Source of the DNA: Phoma sp. XZ068
Lineage: Eukaryota; Ascomycota; Dothideomycetes; Pleosporales; Didymellaceae
Assembly: GCA_004835665.1 (NCBI GenBank)
Contig: RBKR01000017.1
Span: 310,001 to 374,000 of the forward strand
Reading direction: 5' to 3'
DNA length: 64,000 bases
In this document: one piece after another, positions 10,668 through 21,737 of the stretch
How the letters are laid out: each line of letters starts with the position of its first letter
Numbering within the stretch: position 1 is the first letter of the stretch
Position numbers and translations under genes: made by a program
Notes under the pieces: model-generated
Seen by the model: the letters and a program-made list of their open reading frames with translations, nothing else
What the model was told of the DNA's origin: nothing
The model's database searches: none

Positions 10668-12605
10668 GGCGTCTAAAGTTTCAGGTGGAACGTGGTTTTT
10701 CGGGCCATTCTTTGTTTATTTCGGGTCCATCCTTTCGGCGTCTGGTTGAATGAGGTGGGCGGCACCTCTTACAATCGCTTCATCTTCTTTCATATCTCCA
10801 CTTCATAATTCATGATGAATGAAATGTTTCGAAACGCATGATTGGTGCATTCTCGCAAGTGCCCATGGTAGCCGCTGTGCCATTGATGGGGGCCGAAGCT
10901 GTCCAATCCGTGAACATCGCGTAGCCGCAGAGGAGGTCGTGCACGGCCCAGCGGGTAAGGCACGGCGTCCCGCTTCAGGCTGGGCCACCGTGCAAGAGAC
11001 CTAACATCCGGAGGACACGCCAGAGGACACGCTGGAGGACAACGCCGGAGGAGCAACGCTGCTGTGTTGGCGGACTGAGGGTTGTTGGATGTTGTTGTGA
11101 CGCGCGAGGGGTAATTTTTTGGTTCGCAGGGCACGTGATGAGCTAGCCTGTTTTGTCAGCTCGTGCAGAAACACCATGGCCCGTGCAGATTGAGTGATGC
11201 ATCATCAACGATCAATGACCGGTAGTATGGCTGATGTTTGTTGTGGTATGTGGTTGAAGAGGCGGAAGACGAGAGACGAGAGATGAGAGACGAGAGACGA
11301 TCGAGATTCGAGGGCGTTCGTGAGCGAGAGTTTCGTTGGGACTTTATGAGCTTCGTAGGCGTGGTCAGGCTTCGAGGACGTCGTGTAAGGAGTTCGTCGG
11401 GTAGGATTTCGTCAGACCAGGACTTTTGGACGTCGATAAAGAGTTGTCTGGTGGGACTTCGCAGGCTCGGTGTCAAGGTAGGTCGTCGTGGAATATCCTT
11501 CGCGTCTTCACAGCCCTCGGGAACGCCTCGCAACATCCTAACAGCGTCCGCTCGACAGACGATGGACTGACAGATGTCTGATTCTTGAGTTTAGCCTTGA
11601 CTCTTGAGACTGTTAAACGTCATCAGTTCGGCAGAGGAACGTCGAGCTCTCACCCCACGTGGCGGTCTCTGAGTGGCCTGAAATGCGGCCGATCTTCCAC
11701 GAGCCTCTGCGCGCTGCTCCGATGCCATGCCATTTCGATGTTGCCAGGCGTCGTTGTATAGTTGAAGTGTCGAAGCAAGAGATGGAATCAAGGGAGTTGA
11801 AGTTTTGATGGCGCTTATCATCTGGTACGCTCTGGAGGCATTCGGCTGTGGTCCTACGAAGAAGATTATCAAGTACAGCGCGTGAGGCAATTCATATTCT
11901 CCCCTGGATGCATTGGGCAGCCATCGGTACAGCAAGCAGGTCGTGGACCAATCAACACGTATCACCGCATCTTGGGTCTGGGCGAGCAATCGCCTCTCTG
12001 TGTCAGAAGTTATTTCGGCCTCACGATACAACCACACATCGTTGCCGACGTCGTTGTTGTCGACATTCTCCCGCATACACCTTACCGGATTGGGGTCCTC
12101 ATGCTTCCATAGCGCTCCCGCGTATTATCTGCATGTCGGAACGGCCGCAGCGCTCCGCCGTGCCAATGGGAGACGCGATTTCGAGGTACGAACAGGCGAT
12201 AATAATACACGCAGATCTGCTCAGAAGCGCGTATGCGTCTCAGTTCTGCTGTCGAACAGTAATGTTGTAAGACGTTTGCAGTGGTACGACGTCGACCAGG
12301 GTCCCGGCCAATCAGAATGCAGAAGTGCCTTTCCACGAAGCCGCCCAGCATCCACACTGCCAACCAATACACCGAGCGCTTGATGTATTGACAATTTCAC
12401 ACACGAGCATCTGGTGGATATGTCAGGTTGGTCATTCGAAGGATCTATGGAAATGAATGACTACAGAAGTTACCGCCCTCCAGACTGCCGTTATAACTGG
12501 TTCTGGAGTCATTCGCAATTTCCGTGTCCATTCAACGTCGTCCGATCAAACCTAGACTTGCCCTCGTGGTTTGGACCTTGGCTCAAAAGAGTTCCAGACT
12601 AGCGC
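10668..12605. other. Intergenic, no supported gene
   Basis: About 1.9 kb without a gene I can support. A 161-codon minus-strand frame (11591-12076) and opposed frames of 110 and 126 codons (11156-11570) lack motifs. The only ordered feature is a short heptamer array near 11267. Confidence 0.5.
11267..11300. repeat. Short tandem repeat, heptamer GAGACGA
   Basis: About five imperfect copies of a 7-bp unit, one with a C-to-T change (GAGATGA). It lies in non-coding DNA. Confidence 0.7.
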
Positions 12606-12836
12606 TCTTGTTCATGTTCCCCGTATTGAGAGTCCGCTCGTCGGTCAGGCGGAAGAATTGATGGAGACCGTGGAAAAGAGCGTTGGTCTGATGTCTCAAC
12701 CGTCCTCACGTCGTTCTTGGCTTTAACTCTTACTCATGTTCCCCGTGGACAAGCGCCTGCCCGTCCGTCACAGGCGGAAGAACTGGTGAAGGAGATGTAG
12801 AAGAGAGTTGGCGTGACGTCTCAACCTCCTCAACCG
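12606..12836. repeat. Diverged tandem duplication of a gene 3' end
   Basis: Two neighbouring units of about 115 bp (roughly 12606-12720 and 12722-12836) share blocks including CATGTTCCCCGT, CAGGCGGAAGAA and GTCTCAACC. The right-hand unit is the 3' coding end of the minus-strand gene that follows. The left-hand unit is a decayed extra copy beyond its stop codon. Confidence 0.65.
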
Positions 12837-13746
12837 TTCCAATTTCCTCCATGGCTTGACGTTTCGCGTCCTTCTCAGCTTGCGCTTCGGCGTCCTTCCT
12901 CACCTGTTCGTCCTTCTTGGCTTCTTCCTCTAGCTCGTGGCCCGCGCTGCCTCAAGGTCTCTCTTCTCCTTTGCGCGCAGTTCTTGCACCCTCTCCCGCA
13001 GCTTCTCATGCGTTGCCCTCGCGGCGGCGTACTTGATTTCCTGTTCAGCTCGTTGATTGAGCATCGCTTGTATCTGTCGATTTCGCTCCTGGCGATGCTT
13101 CGTACTCGCTCGAAAGTGTGACCGCAGTACCAGGATGGGGAGATCGTAAGCGTCCTGCTCGGTGGCTACAATCTCTCGCCTGCAATGGTCAGCATTTGAT
13201 GTGCAACTGGTAGGTCCCTTTCACTTACCCAAGCGTCTGCGAGCTCTCTGGTGTGGTACGTCTAGCGCGGCGTGTGGATGGACCAAGATACGGAGCTGGA
13301 GCTGGAGCTGGAGCTGGAGCTGTACTGTCCTCCGTAGAGAGTAGAGCATCGTCTGGGTCGCGCTTAATGTCGGTAGAGCCCCTGTCTGGGTTAGCAAGCT
13401 CATGCGCGGCAGTGTGTGACCTACTCTTCATCCACGTCCATTTCTTCAGTTGCGTCGCTGCCTCGTGTCAGTGACTGCGGTCGAGGGAGGCAGATGACTT
13501 ACCGAGCGGCGTCAGCGGCCGTGGAATCAGAGCGAGCTTCGGGTGGACTACACAGTTAGAACGGCCCTAAAGGAGCAGGAGTGTACATACTCGGTGGTGG
13601 CTAAACTTGGATCGGCGTAGAGTTCTGGTGTAAGTACCCTACGCGGGGCATCGACTGGAGCGTCCGTCATACTGTCCAAGTTAGCAAAGCCATTTCAAGG
13701 GCGCGGTGACCTACTCGTTGTTGGGGTTGACAGGAGACACGTTCAT
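12730..13746 (-). CDS. Coiled-coil protein gene with internal frameshift, unassigned
   Basis: Minus-strand gene with six exons: 13746-13715, 13671-13591, 13547-13503, 13457-13425, 13381-13229 and from 13179. Every intron is in phase 2 with a clean border. The first frame ends at a TAG (12932-12930) after 197 residues. Just before it the frame encodes a charged coiled coil (ERVQELRAKEKRDLEA). The same heptad-like pattern resumes in another frame (LEEEAKKDEQ) and runs to a TAA at 12732-12730. One indel near 12935-12945 therefore separates two parts of what looks like one protein of about 260 residues. An Ala-Pro repeat from a GCTCCA microsatellite lies in exon 5. I do not recognise the family. 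The break may be real or a sequence error. Confidence 0.6.
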
Positions 13747-14412
13747 CGTGGTGGATGTTGTGGTGAGGGAGAGGAGGGCGGCGAGTACTTAACTGCGAAC
13801 GGCGCTGGCTTCTTTCACTCCGCGCCGCAAAATTTCGAAAGACCTTGAGAGCGGCGATTGGACAGATCTGGCGGCGCAATTTTCACGAGCGTCTTTCACG
13901 TCCAACTTGTACTGACATCACCAATAAGGCACCTCGAAAGCGATCAGCAGACGATGTCAATTTTGAGATCTCCACGCGAGGATCTACTCTTTTTAGTCGT
14001 CAAGATTCACGGCTGTCTTTAACAGCTGCCTTCATTATACACTGGCAGGAAACATGCTGTCTATACCTCTAGTGAGGCCAGGCGCACTTCACCCCCCCCC
14101 CCCCCCCGTGAACTCCACAGCAAATGGGATGCACTAATCATGAGCCTGTATTGCTGACTTGAACACTGATTCTGTGAATTTTCCCTATCGGTTTATATCA
14201 TCTATACATTCGCCGTTGCAGGCGCGAAACACGCTTGACTCGAGCGGTTGCCTGGCAATGTGATCGTGAGTGACTACTTTTGGAAACGAAATGTCCTGCA
14301 TAGGTTTGCAGGTCTTTATAGTGATGGTCAAGCTCATTTCTATTATTGTGGATAAGCCAAGGAGCTTCATAGCAATCTACGTAAACGCGGTCTCGCTCTG
14401 AAGCTTTGGGCC
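13747..14412. other. Intergenic between two minus-strand orphan genes
   Basis: About 670 bp containing the upstream region of the 13746 gene and the 3' flank of the 14413 gene. No gene is seen. It includes a 16-base C run. Confidence 0.6.
14092..14107. repeat. C16 homopolymer
   Basis: Sixteen consecutive C in non-coding DNA. Its exact length may be unreliable in assemblies. Confidence 0.85.
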
Positions 14413-15751
14413 CTATGAAGACTTGGTCTTGGCTGAACGTGGTAGGATACTCCTCGAACTACCGCCCTTGCTCATTTGGACCTTGCTCCTTTGGCGCTTG
14501 GTTGATGCCTTCGCCTTCGCCACCTTGTTCGCCACCCAGTATCTCTTGCTTGCCGGTTCGATACCGCTACGCAGCGCAGCTGGTAGAGGAACAAAGCCAA
14601 GGAAGTAAGGACCTCCCGTGGCCACGGCGTACAGTCTGCAACAGGGGTGATTTACCTTGTCAACAACACAGATGTTGCACGCCCACACGTCGGTCTCCGC
14701 TGCTGCACAGCCTGGCGTCGTTAGATTGATCCAGCGGCATGTCAGACATTGCGGCTGACGTTCCGGGAGCCTGTTGTCCTTTTGGCACTGTCGGAAGAAC
14801 CCAGGCAAGCGTGCCTTGTCTCGATTAATTCTCTCCGCCACAATCGTGATGGCAACGCGTGCCTCGCCCGCAGGCACAAAGTCGTTGATGGGAACAAACG
14901 AGCGGGTGTTCTCGTTCCACACGCGGATGTCGTTGATCTCGGTTGGGATTTCTGGTGCGGGATCCTCGCCGCCTTGAGTGTCACCTCCGGGAGCATTCTC
15001 AGTAGAAGCGACGTTTCCGCCTCCGGCTGTTCCAGCGACAGCTTCCATTCCGTCCCCAATGTTGAACATGAGATCATCTGGTGCGGGGGCACCAGCAGCA
15101 ATGTCACTACCAGTGGCAGCGGCAGGGGCCTTCCCTTTGTTCAGACGTGTATTGGCAGTATCAGGTTCTGAAGCCGTGTTGCCGTCCTCTCCAGTATCAT
15201 CTTGACCGGGGGTATGAGACAACAACTGTGGCTGTGTCGCTGCAGGACCATGTTGTGTAGAGTCGGTGGGATCAAGACGGCTGTCGCGTGCGTGCGCTGG
15301 TTGAAGAGGCGACTGGCACCAACGAGTGATTGCGGCGATTTGCTCTGCTTTGGCACGATCACGTTCGTTCTGTTCATTAATGTCCCTTGGCTCTCGGCGC
15401 GCTACTCCGTCCATTTCAGCCTCCAACTCAGCTAGATCAGCTGTCCTATCTTCGATGAATGCATCAATCGCATCGCCAGGAATCGCTCTGTATTCATCGA
15501 AGACCGCGTTCATCTCCGCCATGAAGGCTGCATGGTTGTTCGGACTGGGTCGGAGCGGGGTTGCGGTGATGGTATGTTCGACAGAAGGAAGGGCCGTATC
15601 TGGGTCATCTATATTGGCATAGCGAGATGAGCCTGCTTAAGAGTTAATCCTAAGCGAAAGATTGAGACGGTCAACGCTATGTCCCGGGCATACCTTGACT
15701 GGATTCCGTTTCTCGCAGAATTCTACTAGCTTCATTTTGGTTATGTGACAT
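14413..15751 (-). CDS. Unassigned protein with C-terminal Cys cluster
   Basis: Two exons, 15751-15694 and 15632-14413, joined by a phase-1 intron (GTATGC..GCAG), giving 425 residues. The start is the ATG in CCACCATGTCA. Residues ~75-130 are acidic and helical (LAELEAEMDG). A Pro/Gly/Ala-rich, probably disordered middle follows (~130-260). The C-terminal third holds a Cys-rich module: CLTC, a Cys in TPGC, WACNIC, then HPCC. It resembles a small zinc-binding unit. A basic Lys/Arg/Ser-rich tail could act as a nuclear signal. I do not recognise the family. It lies head-to-tail with the frameshifted coiled-coil gene, in a block of orphan genes. Confidence 0.75.
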
Positions 15752-16243
15752 GGTGGTAGAGTCGCTAATTTCATGGGGAATCGATAGAAAGGGAAGACGT
15801 AGTTGTAGATATATCGGCGCGCGTTTGCTTGAATATCGCTGGAACTTTCCAAGTGATGTCCAGAATTTTCCGCAAGGCAAATGAACAAACGAACTCCTCG
15901 CTACGGCTACCCTCTTTCACCTTGATTCCAAGACCAGAATCTCACACGCTTCATGATAGACTTTATTCATTCATTCATTGCAGAAAAGATCGTTGAAAAT
16001 AAATAACTGTCTACAAGCTCGAAGTCCGCTCTATAAACCCAGAAGACGAACCGTTAGCGCAGCTAAGTCGTGATCCTTCGCAGCCAGCCTCAAACAAACT
16101 CCGAGGGCTGGCTTTGCATCATCAACATATGCGTTAAGTTTCAGCGCATTACGTTGAAATGTTACTATAAACAAAGGGACTCTACTTTAGTCGGTTCGAA
16201 GCTGTGATGTGCTTCAGTAGTGACTGACCTGCCGTGCATTTGC
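15752..16243. other. Intergenic, nothing recognised
   Basis: About 490 bp between two minus-strand genes. It is moderately AT-rich with CATT repeats near 15965. It is the likely promoter of the 15751 gene. Confidence 0.6.
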
Positions 16244-18217
16244 TTATGCGTCGTTCTGGGCTATATGAAGCCCTTGGATCACCTTCTGCTTTTCGATGAC
16301 GGAATCTAGATGCAGCACGAGGGCACAAAGCCTCTTCGATCGCTGAACGTTCTGGATTAGGAAGGGCTCCTTCGACTTACAAAAGAGCATTAGCACGTCC
16401 TTATATTCTTGCTGGTGAGCTGCAGATCGCTCGACTTGTGTTCGAAATTGTTCTTCGATCTTGGATAAACGCTGTTGGACACAGCCTTTGATCAGGTCAA
16501 CATTGCTTCGGGCGTTACCCAAGTTGTAGGCTCCAGTTTCTAGCGCATGCTCTTCAACAGCGGACTCGCCTCCTTCGACAACGCCGTGCTGCTGAGACAC
16601 AGCCAGGAGTTCGAAGATCTCAATGCCCAAGTCGACAATGAGGCTGCCATATGACAAATGAAGCGTCTTGGACATGCTTTCAACGTCAGTGGTCGAATCT
16701 CGGGTGCTTTCCCGATGTTTGAGATGCTTTTTGACCTCTTCAAAGTAATCATTGATGAGATCGGGCAACTTTTCAGATTCGAATGTTCGACCGATCTCGT
16801 CACCTGCTATCTTGATCTCTGTGATAATTTTGTTGGCAAGCGCATTCTGCCCTTTCCGTGATTCATCGATCAGATTTGCAACTGCGATAGTGTAGGCCTT
16901 GACCACATTGCTCGGATATTCCGATTCTGGGTATTCCGCGCCGATGGATCGTTTCGATTTCTTGACATCAACGACAATTTCATTCAGTTCTTTTTGAAGC
17001 CTCTTCATCTCGTTCTTGACATCTGTCGTAAATGCCGCCAAAAGGTGTTCCACGCCTTGTCGAGACGAGGGCGGCGACATGGAGAATTCTTCGCGAGAGC
17101 TCAATATCAATGCTTCCAAGTTTTTCTTGAAGTCCTGCTGAGCAGTAAGATACACTTCAAGCTCGCTAAAGAATTGTTGAGTCTGGTGTTTAATTGACTT
17201 CAAGCTATCGATCGTGATATCGAGTATTTTGGCGGGCGTTTTGATCGCGTCAAGGACACTCTGACGAACTTCGAGGACTGCCTCTTCTACGCTTTGAACG
17301 GTGTGATTTTGGAGCTGTTGAACTAACGCATTGACCTGTTTGTCGACGGAATCAGATGCGTAAGCATCGGGCCAGGAGTGGTCTTCTCGGATGCTGGCTA
17401 CTTGACGTCGAATGTGTTGCTCATGCGCATGAGAACGTTTCAATTGCTTGCACTTATCATCAAAAACCTCCAAGAACCAGTCCAGGCGCAGGATGGTCGT
17501 GTCTGACATATTGGATGTATCGAGCTCGTGTTTCTTAATGGCTTCGTCGACGCCTTTTCTGAACTCAAATTCCAACTCGTCGCGCCAAGTGAGCTGCTCA
17601 ATCGATTTTGCACCCTTTGATTGAGCTGCGACAACAAGGTTTACAAGCTCCGTAAGCCGGCTGTTCAGGTTAGAGGAATTGTCTGAGGTCAATGTCACGC
17701 CCAGCCGGAGGGCCTCCGCATTGACTTCTTCATGCAGGCGCTTGACCTTGCTCTGATGTTCGATTTGTAGTGTATCCACCTGCTGCTGATGTTGCGCTTT
17801 CATTCTGCACAATAAGTCAGCACACTGCGGTGGTGTATGAGCCAGCACCTACTCTGCTTGCACGTCTTGCAGATCCTTCCTATGCTCTTCTTCCAAACGT
17901 TCCCGCTCTGCTTGAACAGCTTCGTCTCGCATCTTGGACCACGATTTTTCATAACCGTTGATGAGTTTGGCAAACTTTGCGGACAGCAGTAGCTTCTCGG
18001 CATTTTCGCTCGCCTGGTCCAGATCTTCAGTGTTGTATAACGATTCCTCGTTGAGTAGTTCGGAAAGTCGAGAAACCTCTGTAAGAGTCGCCTCATATGG
18101 TACGGCCGCAGCTGCAAGCTCTGCTCTGGTTTGGCTTCGAGCATGGGCCATAAGGGCTGGGTTGGAGATCGCCACAAAGGGCTGCATAGGATTCGCTGTT
18201 GGTTGGTTGGTTGTCAT
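16244..18217 (-). CDS. Long coiled-coil protein, unassigned
   Basis: Two exons, 18217-17853 and 17804-16244, with a 48-bp phase-2 intron (GTAGGT..GCAG), giving 641 residues. The protein is almost entirely charged and helical. Coiled-coil stretches lie at about residues 90-170 (ERERLEEEHRKDLQDVQAE) and through much of the C-terminal 400 residues. There are few Cys and no membrane segment. No catalytic motif is visible. Such proteins usually scaffold cytoskeletal or nuclear assemblies, but nothing here selects one. It is divergent from the orphan gene at 18507, with about 290 bp between the start codons, so the two may share a promoter. Confidence 0.78.
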
Positions 18218-18506
18218 GATACAGGTCGCACTTGACGTTATCTGCAGGAAAAACGATTCCGAGTGGAGATCAAATTTTTGAGTTCTTGAGTTTCAGGTCA
18301 CAAACGAGATATGGTCATGCGGTGCACAATTTGGGTAGTGTGTCAAACGCGCAATTGCCGCTAGCACACAGCACTTCACTTTGACTCGGGCCTCTACCAT
18401 TCCAGATCCTTCCAAGAGCAGCGTAAAAAGCTTTTCAATTCTGAAATACCACAAAAACAGAACCTCTTCGTTAATCCTCCACTACGAACGACGCCGATCA
18501 ACAAGA

Positions 18507-20097
18507 ATGGCAAGCCCTACTCCATCCGGGTCTCGCAGCGATGACGAAGACACCACTGGAAGGAATCTCAGCTTATCCGAAGAAGAGTCTCAAGATGACG
18601 AGACCCAGGACGTAAGCTTTGCCATACCGACCTTTCTTAGCTAAGCTGACCACAAAGTCACCTCCAAGAGCTGCCTCGATGCGAAAGCTCTCAAGTGGCC
18701 AATTAACAACAGTACCGACTCGTCAATTGAGAAGCGGAGCAGTCAAACCCCATCCTGCTCGAGCTTCAACTTCACCTTTGCAGGGTCCCAGCATATACCT
18801 GGATGAAGAAGGATACGTGGAATTGGTTGACCCTGGCGAACAGGTTTACCAAGAGAACCTTGATCACGATGAATACAGCCGTCTTTCCATGTTACTGCAG
18901 GAGACTGGGTGGCTCCCGCTAGTCACTTTGGCGTACAAACACGAAGTCGCCACCGATTCCACTTGGATGCGCACAACGTCTGAGCATCAGTGGATTTTCG
19001 CGTGCGATGAGATCCTCTCGACGGTAGATCCCGTGGTTCTCGCAGCTATCTGCGATCGGACAGGAAACTTAACCAGACTATACGAGACAACTTCCCACGT
19101 GCAGGATGTGCTTGACCGATATGCAGCTCGAGGAGAGAAGCAGGCAGGCATCTATGTCCGCGAGCTTACTGTTGGCCCGAACTTCGCACCTTTCACTGTC
19201 GAGCTGGCAGAAGAGTTGGCCGAGCACACCAAATTGTACGCCGCTCACGCAGGTTCAGCCGACCACCAACACTGGGAGCAGGCGTATAAGATCGATCATT
19301 GGGACAAGAACGACAAGTGGACAAAGTCCAGGAGCCAGCAAGGCGAGCGCCGATTTTTGCATACCAACTCAAAAGTGGTAGATCCATCACGCAAGCGCAG
19401 ATGGCTTACATTTGCACGAGTACTTTACAAGACGATCGCAGATTGCAAAGCCATGGGCGAGAAGCACATTCCCAACATGCGCTACGTCGGGTATGCCATC
19501 AACACCAAAATTCGAAAGCAACAGCACGAAACCTTCAAGACAAGCCCGCTATGTGCGTTTGTACATGCTTTCCTGATTTCCAAACAAGAGGCGGCGATTG
19601 CACCGAACATGTGCACATTCACTGTTTGTCTTCTGACCGAGGAGCTGAATGGCCCGGTTGCTGAGATGCTACTCACACGACTCGCACGGGCATATTACTT
19701 TGCTGGAGGATTCAGTACTGCGCAGGCGGGCGCCAGTATGACAAGCATCAGAATGAACAAATTGACTTCACATGAGAAAGAGAAGGTTTGGGAAGAATAC
19801 CAAGAATGGGTGAAGGATCTTCGACACACAAAGTACACCATCATCCAAACAATGGAGCTTGGACTGCGCAAAGCGTACCGCGAGAGAGAACACTACGACA
19901 AGATCAAAGCTGCAGAGAATAGGCTCGACGAGCTGAAGAATCGCCGCGCCAGAATTCAGGAAGCACATGACGTTTACGAGCAGGCTACCAAAGATCCGAA
20001 TTTCGACCGCATCAAGAACCTCCCCGATTTCCCAGATGCGACTCCGGCCATGGAACAGGTGAAGGCATTCCTCGAGAAGACAAAGTCCAAGAACTGA
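18507..20097 (+). CDS. Unassigned protein, acidic N-terminus and helical C-terminus
   Basis: Exon 1 is 18507-18611 and exon 2 is 18658-20097, joined by a phase-0 intron (GTAAGC..AAAG), giving 514 residues. The first 35 residues are Ser/Asp/Glu-rich. Residues ~75-370 look like a globular helical domain rich in aromatics (for example QETGWLPLVTLAYKHEV). The last 100 residues are charged and helical. I do not recognise any domain. The neighbouring divergent coiled-coil gene and the next two minus-strand genes are also orphans, so this may be a lineage-specific block. The start was chosen as the ATG giving the acidic leader after a stretch without good upstream ATGs. Confidence 0.78.
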
Positions 20098-20403
20098 AGT
20101 CGGCGTCGTGCTGCGAAGTGCTTTCTTACCATTGTATTGTAGTATCATGACGCCCGGATGAGGTGTGTCGAGATAAGGTGGCATAACTGACGGCGGTGGA
20201 ACCTTCCTAGATAGCTTGTAGGCAACAAACAATTTCATCCGTGTGATTTCTTTCCGTGAATAGTGTGACGTGAAGCTGGCCATCACGACCACCGGCGGGG
20301 CAGCTGCAGCCGAGCTTATCGATTGCACCTTCCCGATCCAAAAATTTCCAATCTCAAGAACTAACCACCACAAAAATAAACCAAACACAAACACAACCTC
20401 ACC
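20098..20403. other. Intergenic, BUD22 promoter region
   Basis: About 300 bp between the stop of the orphan gene and the ATG of BUD22. The last 60 bases are A- and C-rich, like a fungal leader. No other feature is seen. Confidence 0.55.
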
Positions 20404-21690
20404 ATGGCCAAACGCAAGCGCGCCTCGGCCTCCCCGCCGGCCACAACAGCCGCCGACAAACTCCTCACACGGCAGAGGAAAGCCGCCGTCACGCGCCTGG
20501 CCGCTGCACAGAAACCACTCGTCGCTGCGCTGCGCCTCGGGGCCGGATTCGAGCGCCAGAAGCACAGCCGGCGCAAGAAGACGGCGGTGCAGAAGAAGGA
20601 CGCCAAGGCACTCACCCGGCTCGACGACGAGTACCGCGTGCTGAAGGCGCTGGACCTCGAGAAGATTGCGGAGCAGCACGTGCGGCGGACGATTGCGAAA
20701 GTGAAGAGCCTGCGGGACCACGAGGCGCTGCCGGAGAGCGTGCGCGATGTCGAGAAGGAGAACGATGCGGCGCGGCTGAATGTGTTGGCGCGGCTGTACA
20801 AGGTGGCTGCGGTGAAGAAGGAGGTGGATGCGCTGATTGACGATCTGAAGGAGATTGTGGGTGGTGTTGAAACTGCAACGACTGTGAAGAAGGCGAGGGT
20901 TGAGGAGGTGGATATGGATATTAGTGATGAGGACGGCGTGGCGGCGAGGCTGTTCAACGCGCGGATAGCAGCGCCGTCGTCTGGGGAGGAGAGTGATGGC
21001 GACCTTTCAGACGACGAGCGACCTCCAAGCATCGGCGACAGCGACAGCGAGCACGACCCAGACGCCGACCTCGAAGCCGCGAGTGATTCTGATTCCGACT
21101 CGTTTGACGGCTTCTCGGACGCCCCCGCAATTGCACCACCGTCTGATATCTCCGGTTCTGAGTCTGCGTCTGACATCCCTAAGAAATCTAAGACCAAAGA
21201 CGCCACACCCAACACCTCGACCTTCCTCCCCGGGCTCAGCCACGGCGCGTACTTCTCCGGCGACGAGTCTGCGTCTGACCTCGACGAAAAGCCGCGCAAG
21301 AACCGCCGTGGCCAGCGCGCGCGCCAGAAGATCGCCGAGGCAAAGTACGGCAAGGCGGCCAAGCACGTCGAGAAGAATGAGCGCAAGCAGGGCTGGGACG
21401 CCAAGCGGGGTGCTGTCGATGCGAAGCCGGGGAACAGAAAGGACAGGCGGGCCGCGGAGAAGGGGATGAAGGCGAGGGGCGGCAGGGGGCCAGTGATTAG
21501 CGGTGAGAATGCGGCACCACTTGGGAAGACGAGGGACAGCGGGACGAGGGATGTTGAACGAGTAGCGAAACCGAAGAAGGACGACTCAGGCCCGCTGCAT
21601 CCATCGTGGGCGGCGGCCAAGGCAGCAAAGGAGAGCAAGAAGCTGAAGATTGATCTGAAACCCGCAGGCAAGAAGATCACGTTCGACTAA
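20404..21690 (+). CDS. bud22: BUD22-like small-subunit ribosome biogenesis factor
   Basis: Intronless, 428 residues. The N-terminal ~150 residues are basic and helical (LTRQRKAAVTRLAAAQKPLV, then KHSRRKK). A long acidic middle follows with Ser-Asp repeats (GDSDSEHDPDADLEAASDS). The basic C-terminus ends with the signature LHPSWAAAKAAKE...KKITFD, the hallmark of the BUD22/SRFBP1 family. Yeast Bud22 acts in the nucleolus in 18S rRNA maturation and 40S assembly. It ends 47 bp before the convergent end of the carboxylase alpha gene, so the 3' UTRs must overlap. Start context CACCATGG is strong. Confidence 0.88.
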   Translation: MAKRKRASASPPATTAADKLLTRQRKAAVTRLAAAQKPLVAALRLGAGFERQKHSRRKKTAVQKKDAKALTRLDDEYRVLKALDLEKIAEQHVRRTIAKVKSLRDHEALPESVRDVEKENDAARLNVLARLYKVAAVKKEVDALIDDLKEIVGGVETATTVKKARVEEVDMDISDEDGVAARLFNARIAAPSSGEESDGDLSDDERPPSIGDSDSEHDPDADLEAASDSDSDSFDGFSDAPAIAPPSDISGSESASDIPKKSKTKDATPNTSTFLPGLSHGAYFSGDESASDLDEKPRKNRRGQRARQKIAEAKYGKAAKHVEKNERKQGWDAKRGAVDAKPGNRKDRRAAEKGMKARGGRGPVISGENAAPLGKTRDSGTRDVERVAKPKKDDSGPLHPSWAAAKAAKESKKLKIDLKPAGKKITFD

Positions 21691-21737
21691 GATACCCATA
21701 TACAACTTCAATACGTCAATACGTACAACTTCAATAT

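Noticed and set aside
11591..12076. 161-codon minus-strand frame as a gene
   Set aside because: No recognised motif, no clear introns or promoter, and it sits in a gene-poor area. Not enough support.
20361..21680. 439-codon minus-strand open frame
   Set aside because: Antisense to BUD22. Ser/Ala-rich translation results from complementing Glu/Lys/Asp codons.
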